A stretch of 64,000 nt of DNA, taken from assembly GCF_051401765.1 (NCBI RefSeq), contig NC_135071.1, positions 9,340,961 to 9,404,960 of the forward strand, read 5' to 3'. The notes beneath the pieces are model-generated. The model did not search any database and was not told the origin of the DNA. It saw only the letters and a list, made by a program, of their open reading frames with translations. This document shows positions 49,098-58,810 of this stretch, piece by piece. Positions within the stretch are counted from its first letter, which is position 1. Every line of letters begins with the position of its first letter. The position numbers and the translations under genes are program-made. The DNA comes from Calliopsis andreniformis. Taxonomy: Eukaryota; Arthropoda; Insecta; Hymenoptera; Andrenidae.

Positions 49098-49444
49098 ATG
49101 TCGTTGCACTATCCTCAAGGATATCGGTACTGCTCAGCGACGAAGGCTGCTGGGACAGGGAATGGTGAACAAGGTTCTGATAGCGACGTGGCTGAACTCA
49201 GTGACCTCGAGGACGATGAGGACGAAGATGGGGGCGGCCGCTCGGTCGACAGACGTGTTGTCGAGGAGGACGAGGATGATGAAGACCAAGAGGACGACGA
49301 GGATGACGATGACGAGTACGAGGAAGAAGACGAGGAAGAAGAGGGTGACGAGCTACCATACCCTGGTTTTGTGCCAGTTGTTTTGCGATATCTCGACCAG
49401 AATACTCGACCGCGCAACTGGTGTCTGGCGCTCATCACTAATCC
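49098..49444 (+). CDS. Ca-alpha1T: T-type (Cav3) voltage-gated calcium channel alpha-1 subunit, first coding exon (partial)
   Basis: N-terminal cytoplasmic exon of a low-voltage-activated calcium channel. The start is the only methionine after an in-frame TAA at 49074, with A at -3. About 115 codons are present. The first third is neutral. Then comes a long acidic tract (about residues 34-90, almost all D and E), followed by LPYPGFVPVVLRYLDQ and RPRNWCLALITNP. That last block is the Cav3 signature just before transmembrane helix IS1, equivalent to RPRSWCLRxxCNPWFE of vertebrate Cav3 channels. The open frame runs 19 nt further into PYPFGT and a stop. The exon instead ends after CC at 49444, where a perfect U12-type donor (ATATCCTTTT) begins. 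The expected next residues (WFERxSMLVILLNCVT) are not found in the rest of the window, so the intron is longer than 14.5 kb. Only this exon is present here. Confidence 0.85.
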
Positions 49445-49454
49445 ATATCCTTTT
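49445..49454 (+). other. U12-type (AT-AC) 5' splice site of the calcium-channel gene
   Basis: ATATCCTTTT directly follows the NP codons and matches the minor-spliceosome donor consensus ATATCCTTT at every position. Voltage-gated sodium and calcium channel genes are known to keep AT-AC introns near the start of domain I. No GT donor gives the expected junction with WFE; the nearest GT (49460) would add residues absent from the family. Confidence 0.8.
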
Positions 49455-52400
49455 GGAACGTAACGACAACTTTATCGATTAGAAATGGTGATATTACTAC
49501 ATTTATTCAGCCTTAATTCTCGGGATATTCTTATGAGAATTAGAATATCTGCATACAGTTAGAATAGTGCATATCGAATCTATATCTTGGTGTTGATGTT
49601 ATTACATCTTGGTGAAGTAAGCTTCTAGCTGTTTATCTTTTGTCACAGACTTCATTAATACACTGTAATTTTTTGAAATATTTATCTTTGAGTGCGAGGA
49701 AACGTGGATTTTAGTCTAAACTTAAATTTGCGCGAACCTTTTTTCCCTGTCGCACAGAGATAAAGAGTTTTAAGGGCTTTAAGAGCTTAAAGGTATTAAA
49801 AGCTTTTGTGTCATTTGAGCACATTAGTTGGAAATGCAATCAAACTTGCTCTATTCCATTGTACATTTGCACAATTCTGAATCGCGAAAGTAGAATTTTT
49901 CAAAAAAATATTTAATGTTTCCGTATATGCTTTTCAAATTAAGATACTTAGACTGTTAAAAATAATTCACAATTACTTCTTTTCTGAAGTGTAGAAAATT
50001 CATTGCTAAATTTCATTTAATTCCAGTTATGACTAAGCATACGGCTGATATACATATGTACAGATTCAAAATATGTAGTGTTAGAAATCTTTCTTAAAAG
50101 AAATAACATGACTCTCAGGAATACCTAAATAGAAGTACTTCTACGTTTCTGCACGTAAATACAGTCTTTAGTAGTGACTGATTACAATTAATTCCTCATG
50201 CATGCATTTTTTAAGAAAAATAATACGTTATTTTATGTTTATATACATATAAACTATTTTAATTTCACAAAAGTACATTGTTTTACAACTTCAAAACCAA
50301 ATTGTTTTCAACACAACAAACTTCTTTTCATCTTCGAAGTAGCTTTTGTGATGTAGTTTGCCCAAGTTTAACTTGTAATTGACTGATACAGCGTTTTTTG
50401 CAGCTCCCGAGTTTTTGACTCGTGATTCACGCACAAGGAGTTAACGTATAAACTTGTTTCCTTGTAAGATAAATTTAGTTATTGGTTACACGTTTTGTTT
50501 AACAGCATAATGAAAAAAGTTAAGAGAGTACTTAAAAATATTATTAAGAGAAACGATCAATTTAGAACGAGAAAATATTACACATCTGTTTTTATATACA
50601 GAATATATTGAACAGTATTCTTGTATAGGATTTTCAAAAGATTTTTTCACATTTTTTATACCTAATTTAAGTTCTTAAAAGTATGATCTCAAAAGGTTTT
50701 ATTAAAATTCATTAACATATCTGAGCTACTGGGTACGATTTCTCAAAAACTAATAGAGAGATTAATTAAAAATTTGATACACATATCAAATAAATATTTC
50801 TCTTAAAAACAGAGACTCTTAGTAAAATTGTTTTCTTGGGTACAGAAGTCGAAAGATTTAGCAATAACAGAGACTGCATTTTGTCAACTTTTAATATTTT
50901 TCATTTATTATACTTTCATATATAGTACTAGTTTACAGTACTAGTATTAAATTGTATTGCAATGTGAAATGTGTCTGACCTGGGACTTATTCTACTGACT
51001 TCATTGAATCTGACTTATAACATATGTTGGCAGTAGAATAAATCCCAAGTCAGACAAATTTCACGCAAATTTTAAATGGTTTTGTAACATTAATAACTCT
51101 GGAACGAAACTCCAAACGTAATTTCTACAATTCGTGATTGTTGTCCTATTTTATAGACATGATAACTGGTGACAGATACTAAGCGATAATTAATATTCCA
51201 TTGATACATTAATCTCATACTAATCATGTTTCACCAAATGTTTAACGCTTAAAAGGGCACATACAACTCGTTAAATTACATTCTTTGCCAAATGGGATTA
51301 CTCAGACAAATTATCACCATTTTAAGTCATTACCATGAAATATATGTATGTCTTACAGCAGTTGCACATTTTCATTATAGTACTTATTCTTCACTAGTTC
51401 ATTTCTCTGCTGAGCACATCATTTTCTCTCTCAAATATAAAATGAGTCTAAAAACACGCGTCTTACACTTTGCCACAAGTCCATTCACTGGCAATGAGCT
51501 ATCAGATTATGTCGACGAAAGACTGTGCAGTACCCCATTACAAGCTCGTGACACGAGCTAAGAAGTATCTTCCCGAAACCGATTCCCTTGTCGATAGTTC
51601 TCGTCTGTCTCATCAAACACAAGAACGCCATAAATCGAGAAGCTAAACAAAACAAATTTAAGACAGAATAGAAATAACTATGAATCATCACGAAAGGGTA
51701 CGGTAGTTCCAAATAATTCCATTAATTCGTAAAGTGTACACGTACAGTCTAACATCTCAAGTAACGTGTATCATCTACAATCGTGTGTCGTGTCAAAGTG
51801 AGGTGCAGGGAAGAAAACGAAACAGGAAAAGACAAGCTGCATGTAGATTTGAAGTCTCGGTCTGGATGCCATGGTGGTAGCGAAACAGTGCTCGCGAGGT
51901 CGGTCTGAAGGCGCTTTAAATAGGTCATTGATTGACCTATCCCCAGGCGAATCCCACTGTGCTTGTACGGATACCGACTGCTACGGCTGACACGTCTGTC
52001 CTACGTATTTCTGCCTTCTTCTTCCTCTGTTGCCTCTATATACGAGTCCGTTTGTGCGCGAAATTGCGGGGTGTGCAGGACGCACGTGGTCGGCGGGCAA
52101 AGTTTAGTCAGCTACCATCGGAGCAACAAGCGTCGGTAGAAAGATTCCCATTGTACACGCGGACAATGGACGGCTGGAACGACTGCGAATGCGGGCCAAG
52201 CATTTCGCAATTCTCCGCTGCTTTTATCCCTCTCTCGTTTGGCTGTAGAAATTGAACAAACGTTCTCTTGTACCTATATCTCTCCCTTCGACGAACACTT
52301 ATTTCAACCGATAAGAATTCCTTCCAAACCTCAGGTGCTGCCCGTCAATTGCATTTTGTGGTTTTTTTTCAAAATCCTCTGTTTCTTTCTGATCCGTGCC

Positions 52401-52455
52401 GAGACTATTTGAACATCTGGGTCAAATTACTGTAGAACATTGTGGTTTAGTCGTA
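49455..52455. other. Calcium-channel intron, first part
   Basis: AT-rich to about 51.4 kb, then GC-richer at 51,480-52,260. It holds a perfect palindrome, ATAGGTCA and TGACCTAT separated by 5 bp, at about 51,918-51,940. No exon of the channel was found here. Confidence 0.45.
50948..51185. mobile_element. Truncated member of the GTCTGACTT-repeat MITE family
   Basis: Contains GTCTGACCTGGGACTTATTC and its inverted copy TAAATCCCAAGTCAGAC, followed by AATAACTCTGGAACGAAACT. These match the arms and right end of the element at 62,126-62,570. The outer ends are missing. Confidence 0.6.
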
Positions 52456-52822
52456 CAGTAAAATCTTCCTTATTGGAACATCCGCTGTCTGAACGTTCTA
52501 TTATTATGAAGCGCTCGAGGTAACAAAGATATAAGCTAGATTGGATTTATATTGAGAAAATCGACTTCAAAGATTTTCATTAAATCCTAAAATCGGGTAA
52601 AAATTGATTAAATTTGTACTATATTATGCATTTTCATACAGTTTCAGCTTTTTGCTTATCCGCTGTGTTGAATTGTGGGTGGCTTAGGACGTTTTGACTC
52701 AAAATAACGTAAATATTTTAATTGGGAAACAAGGATTTTTGTGTCTACGATCGCTAACTTTCATTATTCTTTAACAATTTTTGTTAGAAATTTGTGATTA
52801 TCCTGGGGCATGTTTTTATATA

Positions 52823-53319
52823 CAGGGTGTTTATAGGTAAATAAACTAAGTAAAAACGTTATATCAACATAGCAAAGTAACAAAAGAAAGGACGAAGGAC
52901 AAAGTATATGAAAACAGTCTAGAAACAAAGGAAAAGTTGCAGGAAGCTGTCTGTAGCACTGTAAAAGGAATAAAATGACCTCCTATAAAAAGCATTTTTG
53001 ATTCAGTTACAAGAAGAATGGAATTTTATCTGATAAACGCAGGCGATCATTTTTAGAATATATATCATTAAATGCTCCAAATATTTAGTATTTAATAAAT
53101 ACTGAGAAATTGAGCTGTTATTCTGGCTTTTATTTGAAGTTTTAATTCTTTTATATACCAGTAAACACTCTGAAGCATAATTCTTATTCACTTTACCTCT
53201 GCACTAATAAAAAGTTGCAATGCTCGCAAACTTAATAAAAAAAGTCAATGGCTCTACTTTACTTCATTATGTAGATATAATTTCTTTTACTTAGGTCATA
53301 TTCCAATAAACACCTTGTG
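52823..53319. mobile_element. CAGGGTG-ended MITE nested in the pogo/Tigger element
   Basis: 497 bp with TA on both sides. The left end CAGGGTGTTTATAGG and the right end (reversed) CACAAGGTGTTTATTGG continue as inverted repeats through AAGTAAAA, TTATATC and ACATA blocks. The right end matches 6,747-6,858. No open frame of note. Confidence 0.7.
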
Positions 53320-53322
53320 TAC

Positions 53323-53700
53323 ATCTCGATTTTTGTAAACTGTGGTCTATATCCTTATTGCCTCGAATACTTATTGAATATATCAACAAAGTGCTTATTT
53401 CCTTCTGTAGAACCAAATCTGTTTACAATAGTTCAGTATGAAATTGATATAATACGTGTAACAATAAATCGTAATGTCACTGAAATTTTGCAAAATATTT
53501 TAAATAATAGTTATGAAATGAATAGCCAAAATGAAACCAGTGACACCAGTGAATAAAGTGTGCCACCTTGCTTCGAAGTATTTACAGTTTTGGAAAAAGA
53601 GCTTAGGTAGTTTGAGGCCCAGAAGGAATATAATGCCATAGAACTAATTATATTGAAGAATTTATGTGACTTAGCTGTTAACAAAATTTGAGCTTCATAG
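53323..53700 (+). pseudogene. Remnant of a pogo/Tigger-type (DDE) transposase C terminus
   Basis: One reading frame, interrupted by stops, reads ...TSDTSE* then FEVFTVLEKELR*FEAQKEY and NAIELIILKNLCDLAVNKI*. The pattern, an acidic linker followed by a helix with LE and then LLLLK.L.DLA..K, is that of Tigger/jerky-type transposase tails. The catalytic core is missing and the frame has several stops, so it is inactive. Confidence 0.5.
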
Positions 53701-54589
53701 GTTTGATTTTTTTAATTTTGTTAAAAGGGAGACTGAACAATATTATTTCTTTTTGGTTTTGTATTTCATTCTACAAACAAATACCTATTCATTTCACTTT
53801 ATTTGTCCTAACCGTTTATTGTTCTGTTATGTGTAAAGTTTTTTATTTGTACACTTTTGTTTCGCAATTAGTTCATATAACGGACGTTCTACTGTAACTG
53901 TGCACAATAACGTTGAAATTACATTTCGGGTTGCCTTGTTGGAGTTTATGTTTTACTTTGTTCACTGACCGTGGCTCTTAAATATATTATGGTTTTAGTC
54001 TTTGCGGTCAAATATTGAGTCCTTTTTGGTCTATTTTATTTTGATCTCCTTTTTTATGGGCCAAGCTATTAAAGATGGACGAAAGTTGGATCATAAAGAG
54101 TTAATCTTGAATGACTTACGAGGTCTTCTTTAAAGTTTACTTATAACTTATTTTGCTGTTGTCAAATATTATCTATCTTATTATCTTGTTAGCTTGTAGA
54201 TTATTTATTTACTTCAAAAGTTCAAAGAGTAGATAAAAAATATAAATCTTATTAGATACGATTAGCTCATTTGATTCTGTCTATGCAAGTAGAGAAGAAT
54301 GATACGGGAAATATCTAGGATTGATTTTGTATGAATGTAGAAATTAGGTTTAATAGAAGTGTAACTGAATTTTGCTTCTGCAAATGCACTCTGATAATTT
54401 GTTTTCTTATTTATACATATTTTGTGCTAAACGATAAAGACTGTACATAATACGCCTATATTTAATAATCTATTGTTGACAAAATTGGTTGCAAAGACTT
54501 TGCGATAAAAACGTATTTTCAAATTAATTTGATGACTTTTAGATAATTTTGCACAAATATTTCTTATTTTGAATATTTTACTTTTTGGT

Positions 54590-54645
54590 CGTTTGAATAT
54601 TACCACACCATTGAACATTACCACACGATTGAACATTACCATTTA
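54590..54645. repeat. Short tandem repeat
   Basis: Units of ATTGAACATTACCACAC repeat about two and a half times. Confidence 0.6.
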
Positions 54646-55249
54646 TCTGTTGGATTATACATACAAATGTATATCTACGTATATGTTTCTTATTTTTCAA
54701 ATCATATTAGTACATATTATGTATTGATCATGTGTTTTACTTTGAAGTTGTTTATTCGACTAAACGCTGGTGCACATGAAAGAAATTAAGAATCAAAGAG
54801 GCGATTTTCACTCATTTAAATAGATATCTACTATTTTACTAGTAATCAGTGATTATTGACGTATTAATCGCTGGGAATATTCAAACTAATTTATTTACAT
54901 CACAGGTTCAGCTTTGTGCAGTATTGCTTCTGTTATCTAGAATTGCAGTCTGCGCTAAATGAACATTGCGGGATGTCTGCCCAATCATTGCGTTATACTA
55001 CGGTATACATACGTTATACATTGTCCGACAGATGATTCAGTCATGGAATTACTACTGGTCGTTATGCGTGTACACATACACGCTCGAAACCTTGATATCT
55101 TTGTCCTTCCTATTAAATTTTCGATGAGCTATATATCACGTATTAAACAGTTACCGTGGAGTGGGGGAACATTGACAGGCTTTTGTAATATTTTGCTATA
55201 TAATATTGTACATTTTGCTATTATAATTGAAGTGTCTTATGATAAAAAT

Positions 55250-55515
55250 TGGACGTCTTAAAGACTTTCGCAATTTATATCCATAAGACGTTTTATAGAC
55301 ACTATATGGACGTTTTAGAAGAGCCTATTTTTTTGTCTGAACGTTTCATAAATGTAATTTGGATGTCTTTGAAATGTTTTATGAATGTCATTTAAGACGT
55401 CTTGAAGACATACTGATTTGTAACTTCGGACATTTCAAAGGTTTCTTGGACATTTTTAGGAGTTTACTGGATGTCTTTAAGATGTTCTTAAAACGACGCT
55501 GTGCTATATGGGTTA
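55250..55515. repeat. Degenerate palindromic repeat of the GACGTCTTAAAGAC type
   Basis: About nine loosely conserved units such as GGACGTCTTAAAGAC, AGACGTTTTATAGAC, GGACGTTTTAGAAG, GGATGTCTTTGAAATG and GAATGTCATTTAAGACGTC, ending in TGTGCTATATGGG. Each unit is nearly self-complementary. Confidence 0.65.
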
Positions 55516-56099
55516 TATTTGTAATCTCTTACTATAACACTATGTTTATATTTTAAATCTTTTATTAGAACATTATGTTTATAGTTTAAATCATTTTACA
55601 TTTTACTACGAGTGTGATCATACATAAGATTGTGTTCTGAGTCTTTTTTCATACATGTTAATTAGCTGCCAATGTTACCCCGTAATTGGGGTATGTATAT
55701 CAATAGCATTAACAACTAAAGTTGCATCAATCCGAAAATTACATTGACACTTTTTGTTTTTTTTTTAAATGCCTAATTTGTTTGTCTCATGTATCAACGT
55801 TTTCAGTTTATTTTATCGCTTACTTTATTTTTGACTTGATTAGTTTACTAATGTAATCAAAGGTGGAAAAAGGCTAACTAAGAATTAATCTTTTAATCCT
55901 TAATACATCTTAATTAGCAAAATTCAATTGTTCTCTTGGCAAACTCAATATTCATATCAATAGAGCATGTCATACACTGAAATTCAAATACGTAAGTCAA
56001 GCTTCAAATTTACAAATGTTAAAAATTTCAAATATTTCAGTCTTTGAAAACTGTACGCAGTTAAATGCAAAAAGTGTGTGAACTTGTAACTACCAATGA

Positions 56100-56760
56100 T
56101 CCCCCAATTTACGTTACATTATAACGTTCCCATATTCTCGCATGGAATTGCTTGCCATTTGCCATTGATCGGTTATACGCTAGATAGGGGCCGAGCGAAT
56201 TACAAGAACGAAGAAAAGAATCGGCTAATCGAGGTATCGATTAGGTAGGTTTGTAGACACCTGCGATAAAGTCGGAAGCGGCAATCAAGAAAACAATTTA
56301 CTCCGGCGCCACAGCACCTACTTCTTCCATTTCACTAATATCGTTCAATTCGGTTCTTGCCTCCCTGTCCCCCTTCTCCCCTCCTTTTTCTGCTATTCAA
56401 GCCCAACTCCATTACAAACGGATGAAAAATAATCGAATGATTCCAGCGTCAACAAGGCAATCTTCGACAGCCTTGAATGCCGCCGGAAGTGACAGTCGAT
56501 CGAAACAATTTACCCGGCCGCTTCGGCCGGCTGATTGTCTATTAAGCGTTCCGTAAATGAGATTCGAAGCATCGATGAGGAACAGGGTGACAGAGGTTAC
56601 CGATGGATCGTTAAGCGGAAGTAATCGATCACATGTGTTGAAGCCGCGCGACGTTCCGTTTCAATTTTCGAGTGCCATCCGGCTTTTCTTTTCCAATCGC
56701 GTTAGCGCCTACCTCTGTCGTAAACTTTCCTCCCCCTCTTGCTCCTTTTAGGGCCAGAGC
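56100..56760. promoter_or_regulatory. GC-rich intronic island in the calcium-channel intron
   Basis: GC-rich sequence with repeated ATCGAT/TCGATTA cores and a CCGGCCGCTTCGGCCGG palindrome at about 56,513-56,531. It contrasts with AT-rich surroundings, so it is a candidate enhancer or conserved non-coding block. No gene is supported. Confidence 0.3.
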
Positions 56761-56837
56761 ACACTGGCACGACGCGCAAAGCAGCGTAGCGCGGTAGTTA
56801 GCTATTTCTTGATCTGTTCTATATTTGCCTATACATA

Positions 56838-57483
56838 CAGGGTGCTTTTGAACATGAGGGACATTTTTGGAAGGTAGACTCTAGGCACGAAGACAATGAG
56901 AAAAGTTCATGTGCATATGTGTCTGGAAATGCTTCGTTTTTTAGTTATATGCTATTTTATGTTGCGTACGGTGTGGTAATTTCTTTAAGACCTATCACTG
57001 TGTACCACTCGTTCAAGGGGCTGGAATGTTCTTGAGCCTAGCAGGACTTTAACCCTTAGACGGCGAACGCTGGGTCAAAAGTGATCCTGAGTTTGCTGGC
57101 TCTGCATATAAACGTAGAACAGTCCGCTGTCCGAGGGTTAAAGAGGATAGCTGATCGTGCAGGCAAGGAATGGTCCAGCATTCTACGCAGTATAAAGTAG
57201 CAGGTAACTATAAAGAACTATGCGTTTTCGAGCATATATGCATTTGAACTTGTTTCATTGCCTTTGAATCTAAAACCTATCCTCCAAAAGTATCTCACGT
57301 TTTTCATATTTTTTACGGAATTTGAGCCAACGTTTTACAAATTTTTTGAGCCAACGCTTTACAAATTAGTGTATAATTAAAAAACTAAGTATTTCTGGAT
57401 ATATATTTATATGAACTTCTTTCGTTGTTTATGTATGTAGAACCTATTGTCTAAAAATATTCCACATGTTTGGAAATACCCTG
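56838..57483. mobile_element. CAGGGTG-ended element with three homologous arms
   Basis: The left arm (56838-56965) matches the reverse complement of the right arm (57360-57483) over about 120 bp, with TA on both sides. An additional inverted arm lies between them (about 57,195-57,315; shared ATGCATATATG, GAAAA and TCAAAGGCAATGA-like blocks). A TTAA-bounded element sits at 57,049-57,141. Confidence 0.6.
57049..57141. mobile_element. Miniature piggyBac-like element
   Basis: About 93 bp between two TTAA sites. The ends are CCCTTAGACGGCG and (right end reversed) CCCTCGGACAGCG, 10 of 13 identical. The TTAA target and CCCT tips are characteristic of piggyBac elements. Confidence 0.6.
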
Positions 57484-57485
57484 TA

Positions 57486-58599
57486 TAGAGGTTCATCAAA
57501 ATCAGGCCCCATCTAAATATCTGTTTCTACTGTGGGGATACAAGAAGCGTTTTGTATGCAATTTCCCAAAAAAATGACTTTAAAACATATATTCTATATA
57601 ATGTACTGATCTCTTAGTACCATTCAAATTTAATATTAAATATTTCTCATATCTTCACCACAGGAAGAGATATTTAAGTGACCTGGTGTAAGTGGTCCAC
57701 GCTGTAAGCAGTCGTTTGTCAAATTTTGGGGCTTTTTCGTGCGTATGAAGATAATTGCCAAAAATTGTGTTTACTGTCGCAACGCTGCTGTTACGAAGGC
57801 GCATTTGCACGAAACGCAGCGCAGCGACTCGTACAGAAGCGACTAGAATGTGTCATCGAGAATTCGTCAACGTTCACTTCGCTGCTTTGTGCTGCGCTCG
57901 GCGTATGTTCGTAATGGTTCTTATTCAAGAGCAGAGTTCCTCTATGTGAGCAATATCATCCCTTAGAGGTCCCTGAAGGACGCTGAATGTTTGAGGCTAC
58001 GTGAAGAAAAGGAAGATGGGGCATGGAAAAACATGGGGATAGGAAAAACAGTTCAGGGAAAGAGGGCCATGGAAGTGGTCGATGTTCAAGAGAGAACCAT
58101 AAGCCAAAAAAGGTTGAGAAATCCTGTTATGTGCTAGCATTCAGACATTAGTTTATGCGCTGGAAGGTTGGAAACTTCTACCGAGATTGTCGATAGAGGA
58201 TTCACTATTCCGTGGGAACAGTGCTTCTGGCCTCATCGTTAAAATTTAGTATACAGTATTCTCTTGTTATTAGCTCGTTACCATACGTTAGTTTCTTCTT
58301 ATAGGCTTGCTGTAGATTGAAAATAGTGAGCTTTTTTATAGTGCAAGGAACACGTTCTTTAGAATGATGATTAGTTTTGTAGGAGACTAAAGATAGAAAA
58401 AGTAAGGTAATGATCCTAAAAAATTATGCATAATCTGTACCATATTTGGAGAGTCTTTAGAACAAATGAGTTTTACTTTTGTGTAGTCTTTTGCATATTC
58501 GTCGCAACATAAGAGTAGGCTATGCAAGGTCGGATTAAACTGTTATGAGGTTTGGGGCTGGGCAATAATTTATGACACTCTTCATATGAAAAGTGAGGG
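57486..58599. other. Calcium-channel intron, repeat-like GC-richer part
   Basis: The block AACGCAGCGCAGCGACTCG with a GCTGCTTTGTGCTGCGCTC stretch (about 57,810-57,905) is related in inverted orientation to 56,770-56,800 (GACGCGCAAAGCAGCG). The two may mark a further transposon around the 56.8-57.5 kb element. No gene is supported. Confidence 0.35.
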
Positions 58600-58810
58600 A
58601 CGGTGTACTATAGAATATTTCCTATTTTTTGAGAAAATTTTATGAAGATTAACTGTTTTTGATCCTCGATCCAAAGTAAACTGAATTTTTCAAAGTAGAC
58701 TTTCTATTACATGCGACTTTTGAAATTTATTTGATAAAAAATGAGGCCATTTAAAGGGTAAGACGTAGGATTACAGCACCCTCTAACCCTGCCCCCAAAT
58801 CTCGCTCTGG
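58600..58810. repeat. Dispersed repeat, copy 2
   Basis: Diverged copy of the repeat at 29,636-29,890; see that entry for the shared blocks. Confidence 0.55.

Larger units (their letters stand above)
52456..53894. mobile_element. pogo/Tigger-like DNA transposon, decayed, split by another element
   Basis: The outer inverted ends CAGTAAAATCTTCCTTATTG and (right end reversed) CAGTAGAACGTCCGTTATAT are flanked by TA. The element is about 1.44 kb, including a 497-bp insertion at 52,823-53,319. Its right third carries a broken transposase C terminus. Confidence 0.7.

Noticed and set aside
49115..49438. Serine-rich open frame on the minus strand
   Set aside because: Antisense of the GA-rich acidic tract of the calcium-channel exon.
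49460..49461. GT donor after PYPFGT as the end of the calcium-channel exon
   Set aside because: It would add residues not found in Cav3 channels between NP and WFE; the U12-type donor at 49445 fits exactly.
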